Below are positions 18,548 to 27,324 of a stretch of 54,555 nt of DNA, one piece after another. Location: the NCBI GenBank assembly GCA_002389505.1, contig DGPA01000045.1, forward strand, positions 1 to 54,555, read 5' to 3'. Position numbers and translations under genes: made by a program. Origin of the DNA: Halieaceae bacterium UBA4452. GTDB taxonomy: Bacteria; Pseudomonadota; Gammaproteobacteria; Pseudomonadales; Halieaceae. Within the stretch, counting starts at the first letter, position 1. Each line of letters begins with the position of its first letter. Under the pieces are notes generated by a model. The model was not told the DNA's origin. It saw only the letters and a program-made list of their open reading frames with translations, and searched no databases.

Positions 18548-19444
18548 TCAGCCGCGTGGATGGTGCTGTGCATGTAATTCTTGCATCCGCTGCTTCGCCA
18601 CATGAGTATATATTTGAGTGGTTGATAAATCGCTATGGCCCAACAACATTTGTACCACGCGCAAATCGGCGCCATGGTTCAATAAATGGGTGGCGAAGGC
18701 GTGCCGTAAGGTATGCGGCGAGAGATGAGCGTGGATTCCAGCGCGCGCTCCATAGATTTTAATACGATACCAGAAGGCTTGGCGAGTCATTGTCGTGCCC
18801 CGATTGGAAGGGAACAGAGCATCCACACCCCGCCCCCGGGTCAACGTTATTCGTGCATCGGCCAAATAGCGTTGGAGCCAATCCAGCGCCTCCTCCCCCA
18901 TGGGTATCAAGCGCTCTTTGCTGCCCTTACCCAGAACCCGCACCACCCCTTGATTCACGCTGATTTGACTAACCGTTAGCCCAGTCAACTCAGAAACCCG
19001 CAAACCACAGGCATACAATAATTCGAGCATCGTTCGATCCCGAAACTCAATATCGCTCTTTAAGTTCGGCGCATTCAGCAGCCGTTCAACGTCGTCCTCA
19101 GACAGGGATTTGGGCAATGAGCGCCCTTGCCGTGGACTCTCAAGATGCACTGAAGGATCGGCATTGATAACGCCCTCGCGAAGTAGCCAGCGATAAAAAC
19201 AGCGCACACTTGATAAAAATCTCGCTGCTGATCGGGGCGCTTGCCCGCCACGGAGACGCTCGCCAAGATAGCGTTGTAGATCGGCAGCTTCCACCGCCAA
19301 CAATGGCAGGTTTCGCGATGCCGAACACCACTTTTCAAACTGTTGTAAATCTCGACGATAGGCGCTGAGCGTATTGGCGCTGAGACCGCGCTCGAGCCAC
19401 AGACTGTCGATAAAGCGTGTTATCGAGGCGTCGCTCATTTGCAT
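18548..19444 (-). CDS. xerD: Tyrosine recombinase XerD
   Basis: Resolves chromosome dimers at dif together with XerC and FtsK. The N-terminal SAM-like core-binding domain contains LSANTLSAYRRDL. The catalytic residues are readable: Arg (ACGLRVSEL), Lys (GKGSKERL), His-x-x-Arg (HTLRHAFATHLL), His (LGHSDLSTTQ) and the nucleophile Tyr (IYTHV). Length 298 aa, as in E. coli. The start could be two codons later (MSDASI). First gene of the long leftward operon toward lysS. Confidence 0.96.
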   Translation of the reverse strand: MQMSDASITRFIDSLWLERGLSANTLSAYRRDLQQFEKWCSASRNLPLLAVEAADLQRYLGERLRGGQAPRSAARFLSSVRCFYRWLLREGVINADPSVHLESPRQGRSLPKSLSEDDVERLLNAPNLKSDIEFRDRTMLELLYACGLRVSELTGLTVSQISVNQGVVRVLGKGSKERLIPMGEEALDWLQRYLADARITLTRGRGVDALFPSNRGTTMTRQAFWYRIKIYGARAGIHAHLSPHTLRHAFATHLLNHGADLRVVQMLLGHSDLSTTQIYTHVAKQRMQELHAQHHPRG

Positions 19445-19478
19445 ATCCGTCGTTGACAGCCATTGCCCACTAACAACG

Positions 19479-19503
19479 AAAAAACGCAGGCAACACCTGC
19501 GTT
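19479..19503 (-). terminator. Intrinsic terminator after rplS
   Basis: On the minus strand an eight-base stem AACGCAGG/CCTGCGTT closes a TGTTG loop and runs into a T tract (six T). It lies downstream of rplS and upstream of xerD, so it ends the rpsP-rimM-trmD-rplS operon and separates it from the xerD operon. Confidence 0.88.
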
Positions 19504-19560
19504 CTTGAAAACCATGGCGAGCATACGCAACATCGTAGCTGGCCTACCCTCAACACACCC

Positions 19561-19917
19561 TCAACGAGAGAGTTTTTCCTTAATGCGGGCTGCCCGACCG
19601 CTGAGTTCACGCAAGTAGTAAAGCTTGGCTTGTCGTACATCGCCACGGCGTTTGACGCTCAAGCTATCGATCATAGGGCTGTAGGTTTGAAAGGTTCTCT
19701 CAACGCCAACCCCGTGAGAGATTTTGCGTAGCGTAAAGGCCGAATTCAAGCCACGGTTACGCTTGCCAATGCACACTCCCTCGAAGGCTTGAAGCCGCTC
19801 GCGATTGCCCTCCTTTACCTTGACCTGAACGACCACTGTATCGCCCGGTGAAAAATCAGGAATTTCCCTATTCATCTGCTCTGCATTAATCTCAGAGATA
19901 ATTTTGTTGGTGTTCAT
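19561..19917 (-). CDS. rplS: 50S ribosomal protein L19
   Basis: Ribosomal protein at the 30S-50S interface. The family pattern is clear: FSPGDTVVVQVKVKEGNRER, FEGVCIGKRNRGLNS, FTLRKISHGVGVERTF and the basic end. 118 aa (115 in E. coli). It is the last gene of the rpsP operon. It is separated from trmD by 175 bases, longer than in E. coli, with a palindrome in the gap. Confidence 0.98.
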   Translation of the reverse strand: MNTNKIISEINAEQMNREIPDFSPGDTVVVQVKVKEGNRERLQAFEGVCIGKRNRGLNSAFTLRKISHGVGVERTFQTYSPMIDSLSVKRRGDVRQAKLYYLRELSGRAARIKEKLSR

Positions 19918-19956
19918 GACACTCTCCAGTTACGCCTGACGCCCTTGGACGCTGTC

Positions 19957-19970
19957 GCGACATATGTCGC
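19957..19970. repeat. Perfect 14-base palindrome in the rplS leader
   Basis: GCGACATATGTCGC is a perfect palindrome about 40 bases upstream of the rplS start, inside the trmD-rplS gap. It could be an operator or an RNA hairpin in the operon transcript. No T tract follows, so it is not a terminator. Function unknown. Confidence 0.6.
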
Positions 19971-20092
19971 TATTTATTGCCATTTTTTTTCACGTGACCA
20001 GCCGCATAAACTGCTCACTCTACTGGCGCTGTTAAGACCGCTTTATAACGTGCGCTCAGCGCGCTGTTCGCCGTCGATTTCTCACTCACTGC

Positions 20093-20842
20093 TTAATCGA
20101 GCCCCCACAATCGCAGCAAGGCCCTGTCTTCCTGACTTAACGCCTCAGCGGTCATTAGGTCAGGCCGCCGCGCTATTGTACGCCATAATGCCTGCGCACG
20201 ACGCCAACCGGCAATTTTCCCATGGTCACCGCTCAGCAACACCTCAGGCACCTGCCGACCACAATATGCCTCTGGTCGGGTGTAGTGGGGATAATCTAAT
20301 AACCCCTCACTAAAAGAGTCCTGAACCGCGGAATCCGCGTGTCCCAACACCCCCGGCAGCCATCGGACGATAGCATCAATGGCCAACATTGCCGGCATTT
20401 CGCCGCCACTAACCACGAAATCGCCAATGGATAATTCCAAGTCAACGGAACGCTCAACAAAGCGCTCATCCATGCCTTCATAGCGCCCCGCCACAAAAAT
20501 AAGCGCGGGGTGCTCAACCAAGTCTTTCGCCATCTGGCTGTCAAACACCGCCCCTTGAGGCGTCATTGCAATCACGAGGGCATCTGCCCCTGCTCGCTGC
20601 CTGGCATGGTCGACGGCACAATCTAACAGTGCGGGCTGCATCACCATACCTGGGCCGCCACCATAGGGCCGGTCGTCGATCGACCCGTGTATGTCCGTCG
20701 CGTAGTCCCTTGGATTGACTAGGGACAGGTCACACATACCCTGTTTGAACGCTCTTCCCACTACCCCCCAATCTGTGAGGGCTGCAAACATCTCGGGGAA
20801 CAATGTCACCACGCCCACATGGTGCAAACGAGGCTCAGTCAT
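20093..20842 (-). CDS. trmD: tRNA (guanine37-N1)-methyltransferase
   Basis: Methylates G37 of tRNAs reading CUN, CCN and CGG codons, preventing frameshifts. SPOUT-family features: VVTLFPEMF start, RPYGGGPGMVM, GRYEGMDERFVE and the SAM-binding trefoil knot ELSIGDFVVSGGE. I chose the ATG giving MTEPRLHHVG (249 aa; 255 in E. coli). It overlaps the rimM stop by eight bases. A start 20 codons upstream would add a segment the family lacks. Confidence 0.96.
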   Translation of the reverse strand: MTEPRLHHVGVVTLFPEMFAALTDWGVVGRAFKQGMCDLSLVNPRDYATDIHGSIDDRPYGGGPGMVMQPALLDCAVDHARQRAGADALVIAMTPQGAVFDSQMAKDLVEHPALIFVAGRYEGMDERFVERSVDLELSIGDFVVSGGEMPAMLAIDAIVRWLPGVLGHADSAVQDSFSEGLLDYPHYTRPEAYCGRQVPEVLLSGDHGKIAGWRRAQALWRTIARRPDLMTAEALSQEDRALLRLWGLD

Positions 20843-21386
20843 CGAGATACCAATCCACCCTAATAGTGCCTTGCTGCAAATCAACGGCAACAATGACGTC
20901 ATCGGGAACCCAAGGTATCAGGGTCTCCTTATCACCGATGCTATCGGACGTTGGACCCACCACCAATACATCGTTGGCGCCGGTTTCAACCAACCGCAGA
21001 ACTTTGCCCAATAACACGTCGCGGTCCCTATACCGACAAAAAACCGCCAGCCCCACCAGATCCCGCCAATAAAAGACGCCTGCCTCAGCGGGCGGCAATT
21101 GCGTGGCGGGAATTTCAATGATCCATCCGCGCAAAGTCTCGGCCATGGTGCGATCATTTACGCCCTTGAGCGAAGCGATGACGCCCTTACCTTGAGGCTT
21201 AACCTCAACTATCTGCACTGCCCTTGATTCACCGCTACTGGTGTTACCCCCCGGTGACACCATCACATGACTCAGTTGGGTAAGCAGCTTGAGGTCCTCT
21301 ACATAAGCGCGGATTTTCACCCAACCCTTTACACCGTGGACCCCAACAATATCGGCCAAATGTAACTGCTCAGTCACACCGAGCAC
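20835..21386 (-). CDS. rimM: Ribosome maturation factor RimM
   Basis: Assists late assembly of the 30S head, binding S19. The N-terminal RimM domain shows the pattern ADIVGVHGVKGWVKI. The C-terminal PRC-barrel shows FYWRDLVGLAV and ends LIPWVPDDVIVAVDL. 183 aa, close to the E. coli length. The start is GTG and a second GTG three codons later is also possible. Member of the rpsP-rimM-trmD-rplS operon. Confidence 0.95.
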   Translation of the reverse strand: MLGVTEQLHLADIVGVHGVKGWVKIRAYVEDLKLLTQLSHVMVSPGGNTSSGESRAVQIVEVKPQGKGVIASLKGVNDRTMAETLRGWIIEIPATQLPPAEAGVFYWRDLVGLAVFCRYRDRDVLLGKVLRLVETGANDVLVVGPTSDSIGDKETLIPWVPDDVIVAVDLQQGTIRVDWYLDD

Positions 21387-21409
21387 CTATGGACCTGCCG
21401 ATCAACGCT

Positions 21410-21679
21410 TTAAGCAGCTTCGCTGGCTGCTACCGCTGACGCTGCGGCATCTTTCATTAAACTAAGAACGCGAGGTGATACTTGCGCACCCTTGCCTACC
21501 CAGCGCTCAATGGCGTCAAGATCGAGTTTGAGGCGTACTTCTTGGCCTCGAGCAACAGGGTTAAAAAAGCCGACCCTCTCTAAAAATCGACCATTGCGTG
21601 ACTTGCGACGATCGGCCACTGTCACTTGGTAAAATGGGCGCTTTTTTGAGCCGCCACGAGATAGACGAATAACTACCAT
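21410..21679 (-). CDS. rpsP: 30S ribosomal protein S16
   Basis: Early-binding 30S protein. The N-terminus MVVIRLSRGGSKKRPFYQ and the following VADRRKSRNGRFLE are diagnostic. 89 aa with an Ala-rich tail. First gene of its operon. The 114-base gap to ffh must contain the operon promoter or leader. I saw a small hairpin AACCG-GCTCGG-CGGTT there but no convincing promoter pair. Confidence 0.97.
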   Translation of the reverse strand: MVVIRLSRGGSKKRPFYQVTVADRRKSRNGRFLERVGFFNPVARGQEVRLKLDLDAIERWVGKGAQVSPRVLSLMKDAAASAVAASEAA

Positions 21680-21793
21680 GTTGTTGATTCCTCAGTAAAA
21701 TTTTCAGCGCGCCAACCGCCGAGCCGGTTTGCTAGCAAATAAAGGAGGCGAAGCGTACATGAATACCCGCTAGAAGAAAAGCGTACTAACACC

Positions 21794-23176
21794 CTAACGA
21801 CCCCCGGGAAAACCGCCAGGGGGCATGCCGCCACCGGGGGGCATGCCCCCCAAACCCCGCATCATTTTCTGCATGCCCCCGCCTTTCATTTTCTTCATCA
21901 TTTTTTGCATTTGCTTGTGCTGCTTCAGAAGGCGGTTCAATTCTGGCACTTGGGTCCCTGAGCCTGCGGTAATGCGCCTTTTGCGCGAGCCTGAAATAAC
22001 ATCGGGATGACGGCGTTCTTTACTGGTCATTGAGTTAATCATGGCCTCCATGCGAATGAATTGCTGAGTATCGACGTTTTGCTGCGCCATCTGCGCCATA
22101 TTGCCCATCCCCGGCAACTTATCCAACATGTTGCTAATGCCGCCCATGTTGCGCATCTGTTGTAGCTGATCGCGAAAATCCTCGAGGTCAAAGCGCCCGC
22201 CTTTTTGGACCTTCTTTACCAGTTTTTGCGCTTTTTTCTTGTCAACCGTACGCTCGGCGTCTTCGATAAGCGATAACATATCGCCCATACCCAAAATGCG
22301 CGAAGCGAGTCGATCGGGATGGAAAGGATCTAGCGCCTCAGTTTTTTCGCCAACGCCCAAGAACTTAATGGGTTTGCCCGTCACTGCGCGGACTGATAAG
22401 GCGGCACCACCACGCGTATCCGCATCGACCTTGGTCAAAATAACCCCTGTTAAGGGCAGCGCATTGCCGAACGCCTTGGCTGTATTCGCCGCATCCTGTC
22501 CAGTCATCGCATCGACGACAAAAAGGGTTTCGATAGGATTAAGCGCTGCGTGGAGCGCTTGAATCTCGTCCATCATGGCCTGGTCAATCGCCAAGCGTCC
22601 AGCGGTATCGACAATCAAGACGTCAGAAAAATCAATCCGCGCCTGCTCGATAGCACGATTAACGATATCCAGCGGACGTTCATCACCCGTGCTCGCTGCA
22701 AAACGTGCACCGACCTCGGCAGCCAGGGTCTCCAGCTGTTTGATGGCCGCCGGACGATAGACATCGGCACTGACTACCGTGACTTTTTTCTTCTCACGCC
22801 CTATGAGATAACGGGCCAGTTTAGCCACGGAGGTTGTCTTGCCCGCACCTTGCAGGCCCGCGACCAATATGACTGCGGGCGGCTGTGTCGCGAGATTAAG
22901 GCTCTCATTGGCGCTGCCCATGGTCGATTGCAGCTCGTCTTGAACAACTTTCAGAAAAGCTTGCCCTGGGGTTAAACTCTGCCCTACTTCCGCCCCTATC
23001 GCGCGCTGCTTAACCGCCTCAGTAAACTGTTTGACCACCGGCAGAGCCACATCTGCCTCTAGCAGCGCCATACGAACTTCGCGCAAAGTGTCCTTAATAT
23101 TGTCTTCCGAGAGTCTAGATTTCCCCGCCATTGCCTTTAGGCTGGAGGATAGCCGTTCACTGAGACCTTCAAACAT
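21794..23176 (-). CDS. ffh: Signal recognition particle protein Ffh
   Basis: SRP GTPase that binds 4.5S RNA and signal sequences at the ribosome. N domain (MFEGLSERLSSSLKAM), G domain with P-loop GLQGAGKTTSVAKLA, DTAGRLAID and TKVDADTRGGAAL. The methionine-rich M domain ends in a Gly/Pro/Met tail. 460 aa. The ATG has AGGA seven bases upstream. A farther in-frame start would add 31 residues absent from the family. Divergent from ypjD, as in many gammaproteobacteria. Confidence 0.97.
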   Translation of the reverse strand: MFEGLSERLSSSLKAMAGKSRLSEDNIKDTLREVRMALLEADVALPVVKQFTEAVKQRAIGAEVGQSLTPGQAFLKVVQDELQSTMGSANESLNLATQPPAVILVAGLQGAGKTTSVAKLARYLIGREKKKVTVVSADVYRPAAIKQLETLAAEVGARFAASTGDERPLDIVNRAIEQARIDFSDVLIVDTAGRLAIDQAMMDEIQALHAALNPIETLFVVDAMTGQDAANTAKAFGNALPLTGVILTKVDADTRGGAALSVRAVTGKPIKFLGVGEKTEALDPFHPDRLASRILGMGDMLSLIEDAERTVDKKKAQKLVKKVQKGGRFDLEDFRDQLQQMRNMGGISNMLDKLPGMGNMAQMAQQNVDTQQFIRMEAMINSMTSKERRHPDVISGSRKRRITAGSGTQVPELNRLLKQHKQMQKMMKKMKGGGMQKMMRGLGGMPPGGGMPPGGFPGGR

Positions 23177-23292
23177 GTGCAATTCCTGAATAACTGCTGA
23201 AACCCACCAATGTGGGCTTACTGAACCGAATAAAAAGCGTAGTATACGTGGGTATAGTCTCAGACCCAATCGTCAGCAATGAGAAACTGAAA

Positions 23293-24105
23293 GTGAATGA
23301 TGACCCTCAACTCCTGCACGCTGGTTTAGCCATTATTGCTGCGCTGTTGTATGTGGGAACCAGCGCACGCCAGCTCATCTGCCTCGATCGCCAGGGCGGC
23401 GCGCAGCGTGAGCCCAGCGTCATTTACTTGGCCGTCGGCTCAGTGGCATTTCACGCGATACTCGCTTGGCTGGAGCTCACAAAGGGCGGGGTAGACTTAG
23501 GCTTTTACAAAGTAGCCTCGTTCATTTTCTTGGCCATTTCAGTCCTGAGTATCTTGGCGCTGCTCGTTCGCCCCTTACACATGATGATTATCGCTACTTT
23601 TCCCTTGGCAGCGCTGTCAGTGCTGCTCAATGTTTTTGCCCCTTCCACCGGTCGTCCCATGGTGGGATTAGAGTCGGGGCTGATTATTCATATTTCGCTG
23701 TCACTCACCGCCTTTGGCATTCTTACCATTGCAGTTACTCAAGCCGCCGTCGTGTCGGCTCAAGCCCGAAAACTGCGTCAGCATGAGATCGGGGGCTTTA
23801 TTCGACTGTTGCCGCCGCTAGATCTTATGGAGACAATGCTGTACGAACTGCTGACCGTAGGCACCGTGGTGCTGAGCGTCGCAATTGCTACCGGCATGGT
23901 GTTTGTCGATGATTTTTTTGCCCAACATTTGGTCCACAAGGCGGTATTAACGGTCATAGGCTGGTGTATTTTTAGCGTTACCCTGTTCGTACATTGGCGC
24001 TCGGGCTGGCGGGTCGGTACCGCGGTATCACTGGCATTTACCGGCTATTCATGTCTGCTGCTGGGATTTTTCGGCTCTAAACTGGTGCTCGAACTTCTGC
24101 TCTGA
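23293..24105 (+). CDS. ypjD: YpjD/CcsA-like membrane protein
   Basis: An inner-membrane protein with about eight transmembrane helices of the CcsA/HemX type, related to proteins of cytochrome c maturation. Its own role is not established. The fold signature includes the segment LIIHISLSLTAFGILTIA and the later LVHKAVLTVIGW, each with a conserved histidine that could ligand heme. The GTG start (270 aa; 263 in E. coli YpjD) precedes the first helix. A farther start would add 27 residues with no counterpart. The order ffh-ypjD-corB is conserved in E. coli. Confidence 0.85.
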   Translation: MNDDPQLLHAGLAIIAALLYVGTSARQLICLDRQGGAQREPSVIYLAVGSVAFHAILAWLELTKGGVDLGFYKVASFIFLAISVLSILALLVRPLHMMIIATFPLAALSVLLNVFAPSTGRPMVGLESGLIIHISLSLTAFGILTIAVTQAAVVSAQARKLRQHEIGGFIRLLPPLDLMETMLYELLTVGTVVLSVAIATGMVFVDDFFAQHLVHKAVLTVIGWCIFSVTLFVHWRSGWRVGTAVSLAFTGYSCLLLGFFGSKLVLELLL

Positions 24106-24106
24106 C

Positions 24107-24156
24107 CCGCTGAGACACAATGCCTACAATCAGCGCTTGTCAGCGGCGGTTTTTTT
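24107..24156 (+). terminator. Possible terminator after ypjD
   Basis: CCGCTGA (24107-24113) pairs with TCAGCGG (24140-24146), with a 26-base loop, then CGG and a run of seven T. The long loop makes it weaker than usual, but the T run right after the stem supports it. Confidence 0.45.
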
Positions 24157-24196
24157 CTCCACCATCTACCGTCAACCCTAACAGTCTAAAACCTCT

Positions 24197-25459
24197 TTGA
24201 ACGACGCCCCGCTGGGACTCCTCTTTACTGCATTGCTGTTTCTGGTCCTGATCTCTGGATTTTTCTCGAGCTCAGAAACCAGCATGATGTCGCTTAACCG
24301 TTATCGCCTCAAACACCTGCGTAATCAGGGTCACAAGGGTGCCAGTAGAGCCAGTAAACTCCTTGAGCGGCCTGACCGACTCATTGGCCTCATTCTTATT
24401 GGCAACAACTTGGTCAATATTTTAGCTTCCGCCATTGCCACCGTGATTGCCATTCGACTGTATGGCGATGCAGGTATTGCAATAGCCACGCTGTTGCTGA
24501 CGGTGGTAATTTTAATCTTTGCAGAAATCACACCGAAAACTATTGCTGCGCTGCATCCAGAGAAACTGGCGTTCCCCTTTAGCTTCGTGCTGCTACCCAT
24601 GCTGAAAATATTCTTGCCCTTAGTAATGGCCATTAACAGTGTCACCAACGGTATCCTTCAATTGCTGGGGTTTAGAACCGAGCAGCAGGAGGGTGAATCG
24701 CTGTCACGAGAGGAGTTACGGACCATTGTTAACGAGTCTGGGTCTATGATTCCCACTCGGCACCGGGGGATGCTGGTCAACATACTCGACCTAGAGCAGG
24801 TAACGGTTGACGATATTATGGTGCCCCGCAACGAGGTCTATGGCATAGATCTGGATGATGATGACAGCGTTATTATGGCGCGCCTTCAAGAGAGTACTCA
24901 CACCTTACTGCCGGTCTGGAACGAAGACATTAATGATATAAAGGGCGTGCTACATATGCGCAATTTAAGTCGCGTACTCACCGGTGAGGGGCTGTGCCGA
25001 AAGGCCTTGGAAGAAGAGCTGGACAAGCCCTACTTCATCCCCGAAAACACTCCCTTGCATACGCAACTATTGCAGTTTCAACAGAAAAAACTCCGTCTAG
25101 GCATGGTCGTTGACGAATACGGCGATTTGATGGGTTTGGTTGCGCTGGAGGATATTCTCGAGGAAATTGTCGGCGAGTTCACGTCTAACCTTGCTGACGA
25201 CAATGAGGAAGTCAGTGCCATGAGTGACGGGAGTACCGTCTGCTCGGGCACGGTCAGCATTCGCGACCTCAATAAGTCGCTTGGCTGGAGCCTCCCCACC
25301 AATGGCCCGAAAACAGTCAGTGGTTTAGCGCTGGAGGCCCTTGAGGCTTTTCCCTCTGGTCAGGTGGCGGTCCGGCTGCCGGGCTACCTGCTTGAGGTGG
25401 AGGGCATTGAAGGGAATTTAATCAGTAAAGTGCGCATTCAGCCACTCGAAAGCGACTAA
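24197..25459 (+). CDS. corB: CNNM/CBS/CorC-type ion transporter (CorB family)
   Basis: Membrane protein of the HlyC/CorC (CNNM) family, linked to magnesium and cobalt efflux. Three to four N-terminal helices form the CNNM domain (ISGFFSSSETSMMSLNR, GNNLVNILASA, FAEITPKT). Two CBS domains follow at about 205-325 and a CorC/HlyC domain ends the protein. 420 aa. The start is TTG with no clear SD, so the exact N-terminus is uncertain. Ends 13 bases before the convergent DUF1289 gene. Confidence 0.9.
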   Translation: MNDAPLGLLFTALLFLVLISGFFSSSETSMMSLNRYRLKHLRNQGHKGASRASKLLERPDRLIGLILIGNNLVNILASAIATVIAIRLYGDAGIAIATLLLTVVILIFAEITPKTIAALHPEKLAFPFSFVLLPMLKIFLPLVMAINSVTNGILQLLGFRTEQQEGESLSREELRTIVNESGSMIPTRHRGMLVNILDLEQVTVDDIMVPRNEVYGIDLDDDDSVIMARLQESTHTLLPVWNEDINDIKGVLHMRNLSRVLTGEGLCRKALEEELDKPYFIPENTPLHTQLLQFQQKKLRLGMVVDEYGDLMGLVALEDILEEIVGEFTSNLADDNEEVSAMSDGSTVCSGTVSIRDLNKSLGWSLPTNGPKTVSGLALEALEAFPSGQVAVRLPGYLLEVEGIEGNLISKVRIQPLESD

Positions 25460-25472
25460 ATACAGGGTCGAA

Positions 25473-25667
25473 TCACTTCAACTCAACCGTGTATTTCTGA
25501 CTGCGACGCAGCTCTCCCGCCGCTATAATCTCGCGCTTGCGCAGGTCGGAAGCCATGAACCAGTCGGTAATTTCATCACCGGTTCGAAAGCACCCCAAAC
25601 AGATGTCATTCTCGTCCAAAGCACACACGGCTATGCAGGGTGACTGGGGGCTGTCACTATTCATCAC
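25473..25667 (-). CDS. DUF1289 family protein
   Basis: A 64-aa protein with the DUF1289 signature: SPCIAVCALDENDICLGCFR, followed by T(G)DEITDW. Four cysteines in a C-x3-C...C-x2-C layout may bind a metal. The function is unknown. It overlaps the carbonic-anhydrase-like gene by 11 bases and is probably translated with it. Confidence 0.88.
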   Translation of the reverse strand: MMNSDSPQSPCIAVCALDENDICLGCFRTGDEITDWFMASDLRKREIIAAGELRRSQKYTVELK

Positions 25668-26187
25668 ACTGCTCTCTCAGCTCGCCGGCAAACCATAAAG
25701 CGTTACGTACATAATGCGCAGCGCCTGCGTGCATAGCCGCAATGTGGGCCTCCGACAGGGTTGATTTGACCTTGGCCGGCGAACCGAGCACCAGGGAATT
25801 ATCGGGAATTTTCGTACCGCTGGTCACCAAAGCCCCGGCGCCAATGAGACAGTTTTTCCCCACCACCGCGCCATCTAAGACCACTGCATTAATGCCCACC
25901 AAGGAGCCCTCACCAATTGTGCAGCCATGGACCATGGCATTGTGGCCGACCGTGACGTTTGGACCAATAATACAGGGGGTTCCAGGGTCTGCATGCAGCA
26001 CCGCGCCGTCCTGAATGTTAGCGCCCTCTCCAATTTCAATGTACTCAACATCCCCGCGAATCACTGCCGAAAACCAAATACTGACATGGGCTTTTAACAG
26101 CACATCACCAATAACAGCCGCATTGGGCGCAATAAAATGGCCTGTACCCTCCACGCGAACGCGCTTATCTGCCAGTGCATATTTCAT
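25657..26187 (-). CDS. Gamma-carbonic-anhydrase-like left-handed beta-helix protein
   Basis: 176 aa of hexapeptide repeats forming a left-handed beta helix. The three family histidines appear in LHADPG and VGHNAMVHG, which bind zinc at trimer interfaces. It resembles E. coli YrdA and PaaY. Some members are active carbonic anhydrases, others are thought to have different roles, so the activity is uncertain. It is downstream of tgt on the same strand and overlaps the DUF1289 gene. Confidence 0.9.
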   Translation of the reverse strand: MKYALADKRVRVEGTGHFIAPNAAVIGDVLLKAHVSIWFSAVIRGDVEYIEIGEGANIQDGAVLHADPGTPCIIGPNVTVGHNAMVHGCTIGEGSLVGINAVVLDGAVVGKNCLIGAGALVTSGTKIPDNSLVLGSPAKVKSTLSEAHIAAMHAGAAHYVRNALWFAGELREQCDE

Positions 26188-26217
26188 TGTTTGACTCCTC
26201 GGTTGACAGTACGTGCG

Positions 26218-27324
26218 TCAGGGCTCTGGGTGGGCTTGACGCGCATAAAAATCAGCGGCAAACGCCTCAAGCTGCCCAGTCTCAATGGCATCGCGAATAG
26301 CGCGCATATGCCGTTGATAGAAGCGCAAATTGTGGAGCGTACACAGCTGAGAACCCAAAATCTCATTGCATTTATCCAAATGATGCAAGTAGGCTCGAGA
26401 GAAATGCTGGCAAGTGTAGCAGTCGCAGTCCGCATCCAGTGGCGCAGTGCTCATTTTATGTCGGGCGTTACGTAGCTTGACAACACCACGGCTGGTGAAC
26501 AAATGACCGTTTCGGGCATTGCGAGTGGGCATAACACAGTCAAACATGTCAATGCCTCGCTGCACCGCCGCCAACAAATCCGCTGGGGTACCCACCCCCA
26601 TAAGGTATCGAGGACGATCGGCAGGCAGTTTGTCGGCGACGGCGTCTAGGACAGCGAGCATCTCCTCTTTAGGCTCGCCCACCGACAACCCTCCTATGGC
26701 ATACCCGTCAAAGCCCATCGCCGTCAAACCATCCAGTGACCGCTGTCGAAGATCGGGGTACATGCCGCCCTGCACAATGCCGAATAAGGCCGCTGAATGA
26801 TCACCATGGGCTGATTTACTACGAGCCGCCCAACGTAGCGACAATTCCATAGACAGCCGTGCTTGTTCGTGGGTTGCAGGATAGGGGGTGCATTCGTCAA
26901 AAATCATAACAATATCACTGCCCAAATCCCGCTGGACCTGCATGGCTATTTCAGGATCAAGAAACACCCTGTCACCGTTGATCGGCGATTGAAAGGTAAC
27001 GCCCTCTTCCGCGACCTTGCGCAATTCCCCTAAGCTAAATACCTGAAACCCTCCGGAGTCCGTCAAAATAGGTCCCTGCCACTGCATGAAATCATGCAGG
27101 TCACCGTGCTCACGAATGATGTCGGTACCCGGTCGCAACCACAGATGGAAGGTATTACCCAAGATAATCTGCGCACCAATTTCTTCAATATCTCGAGGCA
27201 ACATGCCTTTCACCGTGCCATAGGTGCCCACGGGCATGAACGCCGGGGTGTCGACCACGCCACGCGCGAACCGCAGTTGACCCCGACGAGCTCGGCCCGC
27301 CTGTCCCTGCAACTCAAACTCCAC
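26218..27324 (-). CDS. tgt: Queuine/preQ1 tRNA-ribosyltransferase
   Basis: Exchanges G34 for preQ1 in tRNAs with GUN anticodons. The TIM barrel has the catalytic Asp motif DSGGFQVFSLG and the second Asp region FDCVMPTRNARNG. The zinc site is CDCYTCQHFSRAYLHH. 368 aa (375 in E. coli). GTG start with GAGG eight bases upstream, overlapping queA by 11 bases. In E. coli yajC-secD-secF follow; here the next genes are a carbonic-anhydrase-like gene and DUF1289. Confidence 0.97.
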   Translation of the reverse strand: MEFELQGQAGRARRGQLRFARGVVDTPAFMPVGTYGTVKGMLPRDIEEIGAQIILGNTFHLWLRPGTDIIREHGDLHDFMQWQGPILTDSGGFQVFSLGELRKVAEEGVTFQSPINGDRVFLDPEIAMQVQRDLGSDIVMIFDECTPYPATHEQARLSMELSLRWAARSKSAHGDHSAALFGIVQGGMYPDLRQRSLDGLTAMGFDGYAIGGLSVGEPKEEMLAVLDAVADKLPADRPRYLMGVGTPADLLAAVQRGIDMFDCVMPTRNARNGHLFTSRGVVKLRNARHKMSTAPLDADCDCYTCQHFSRAYLHHLDKCNEILGSQLCTLHNLRFYQRHMRAIRDAIETGQLEAFAADFYARQAHPEP

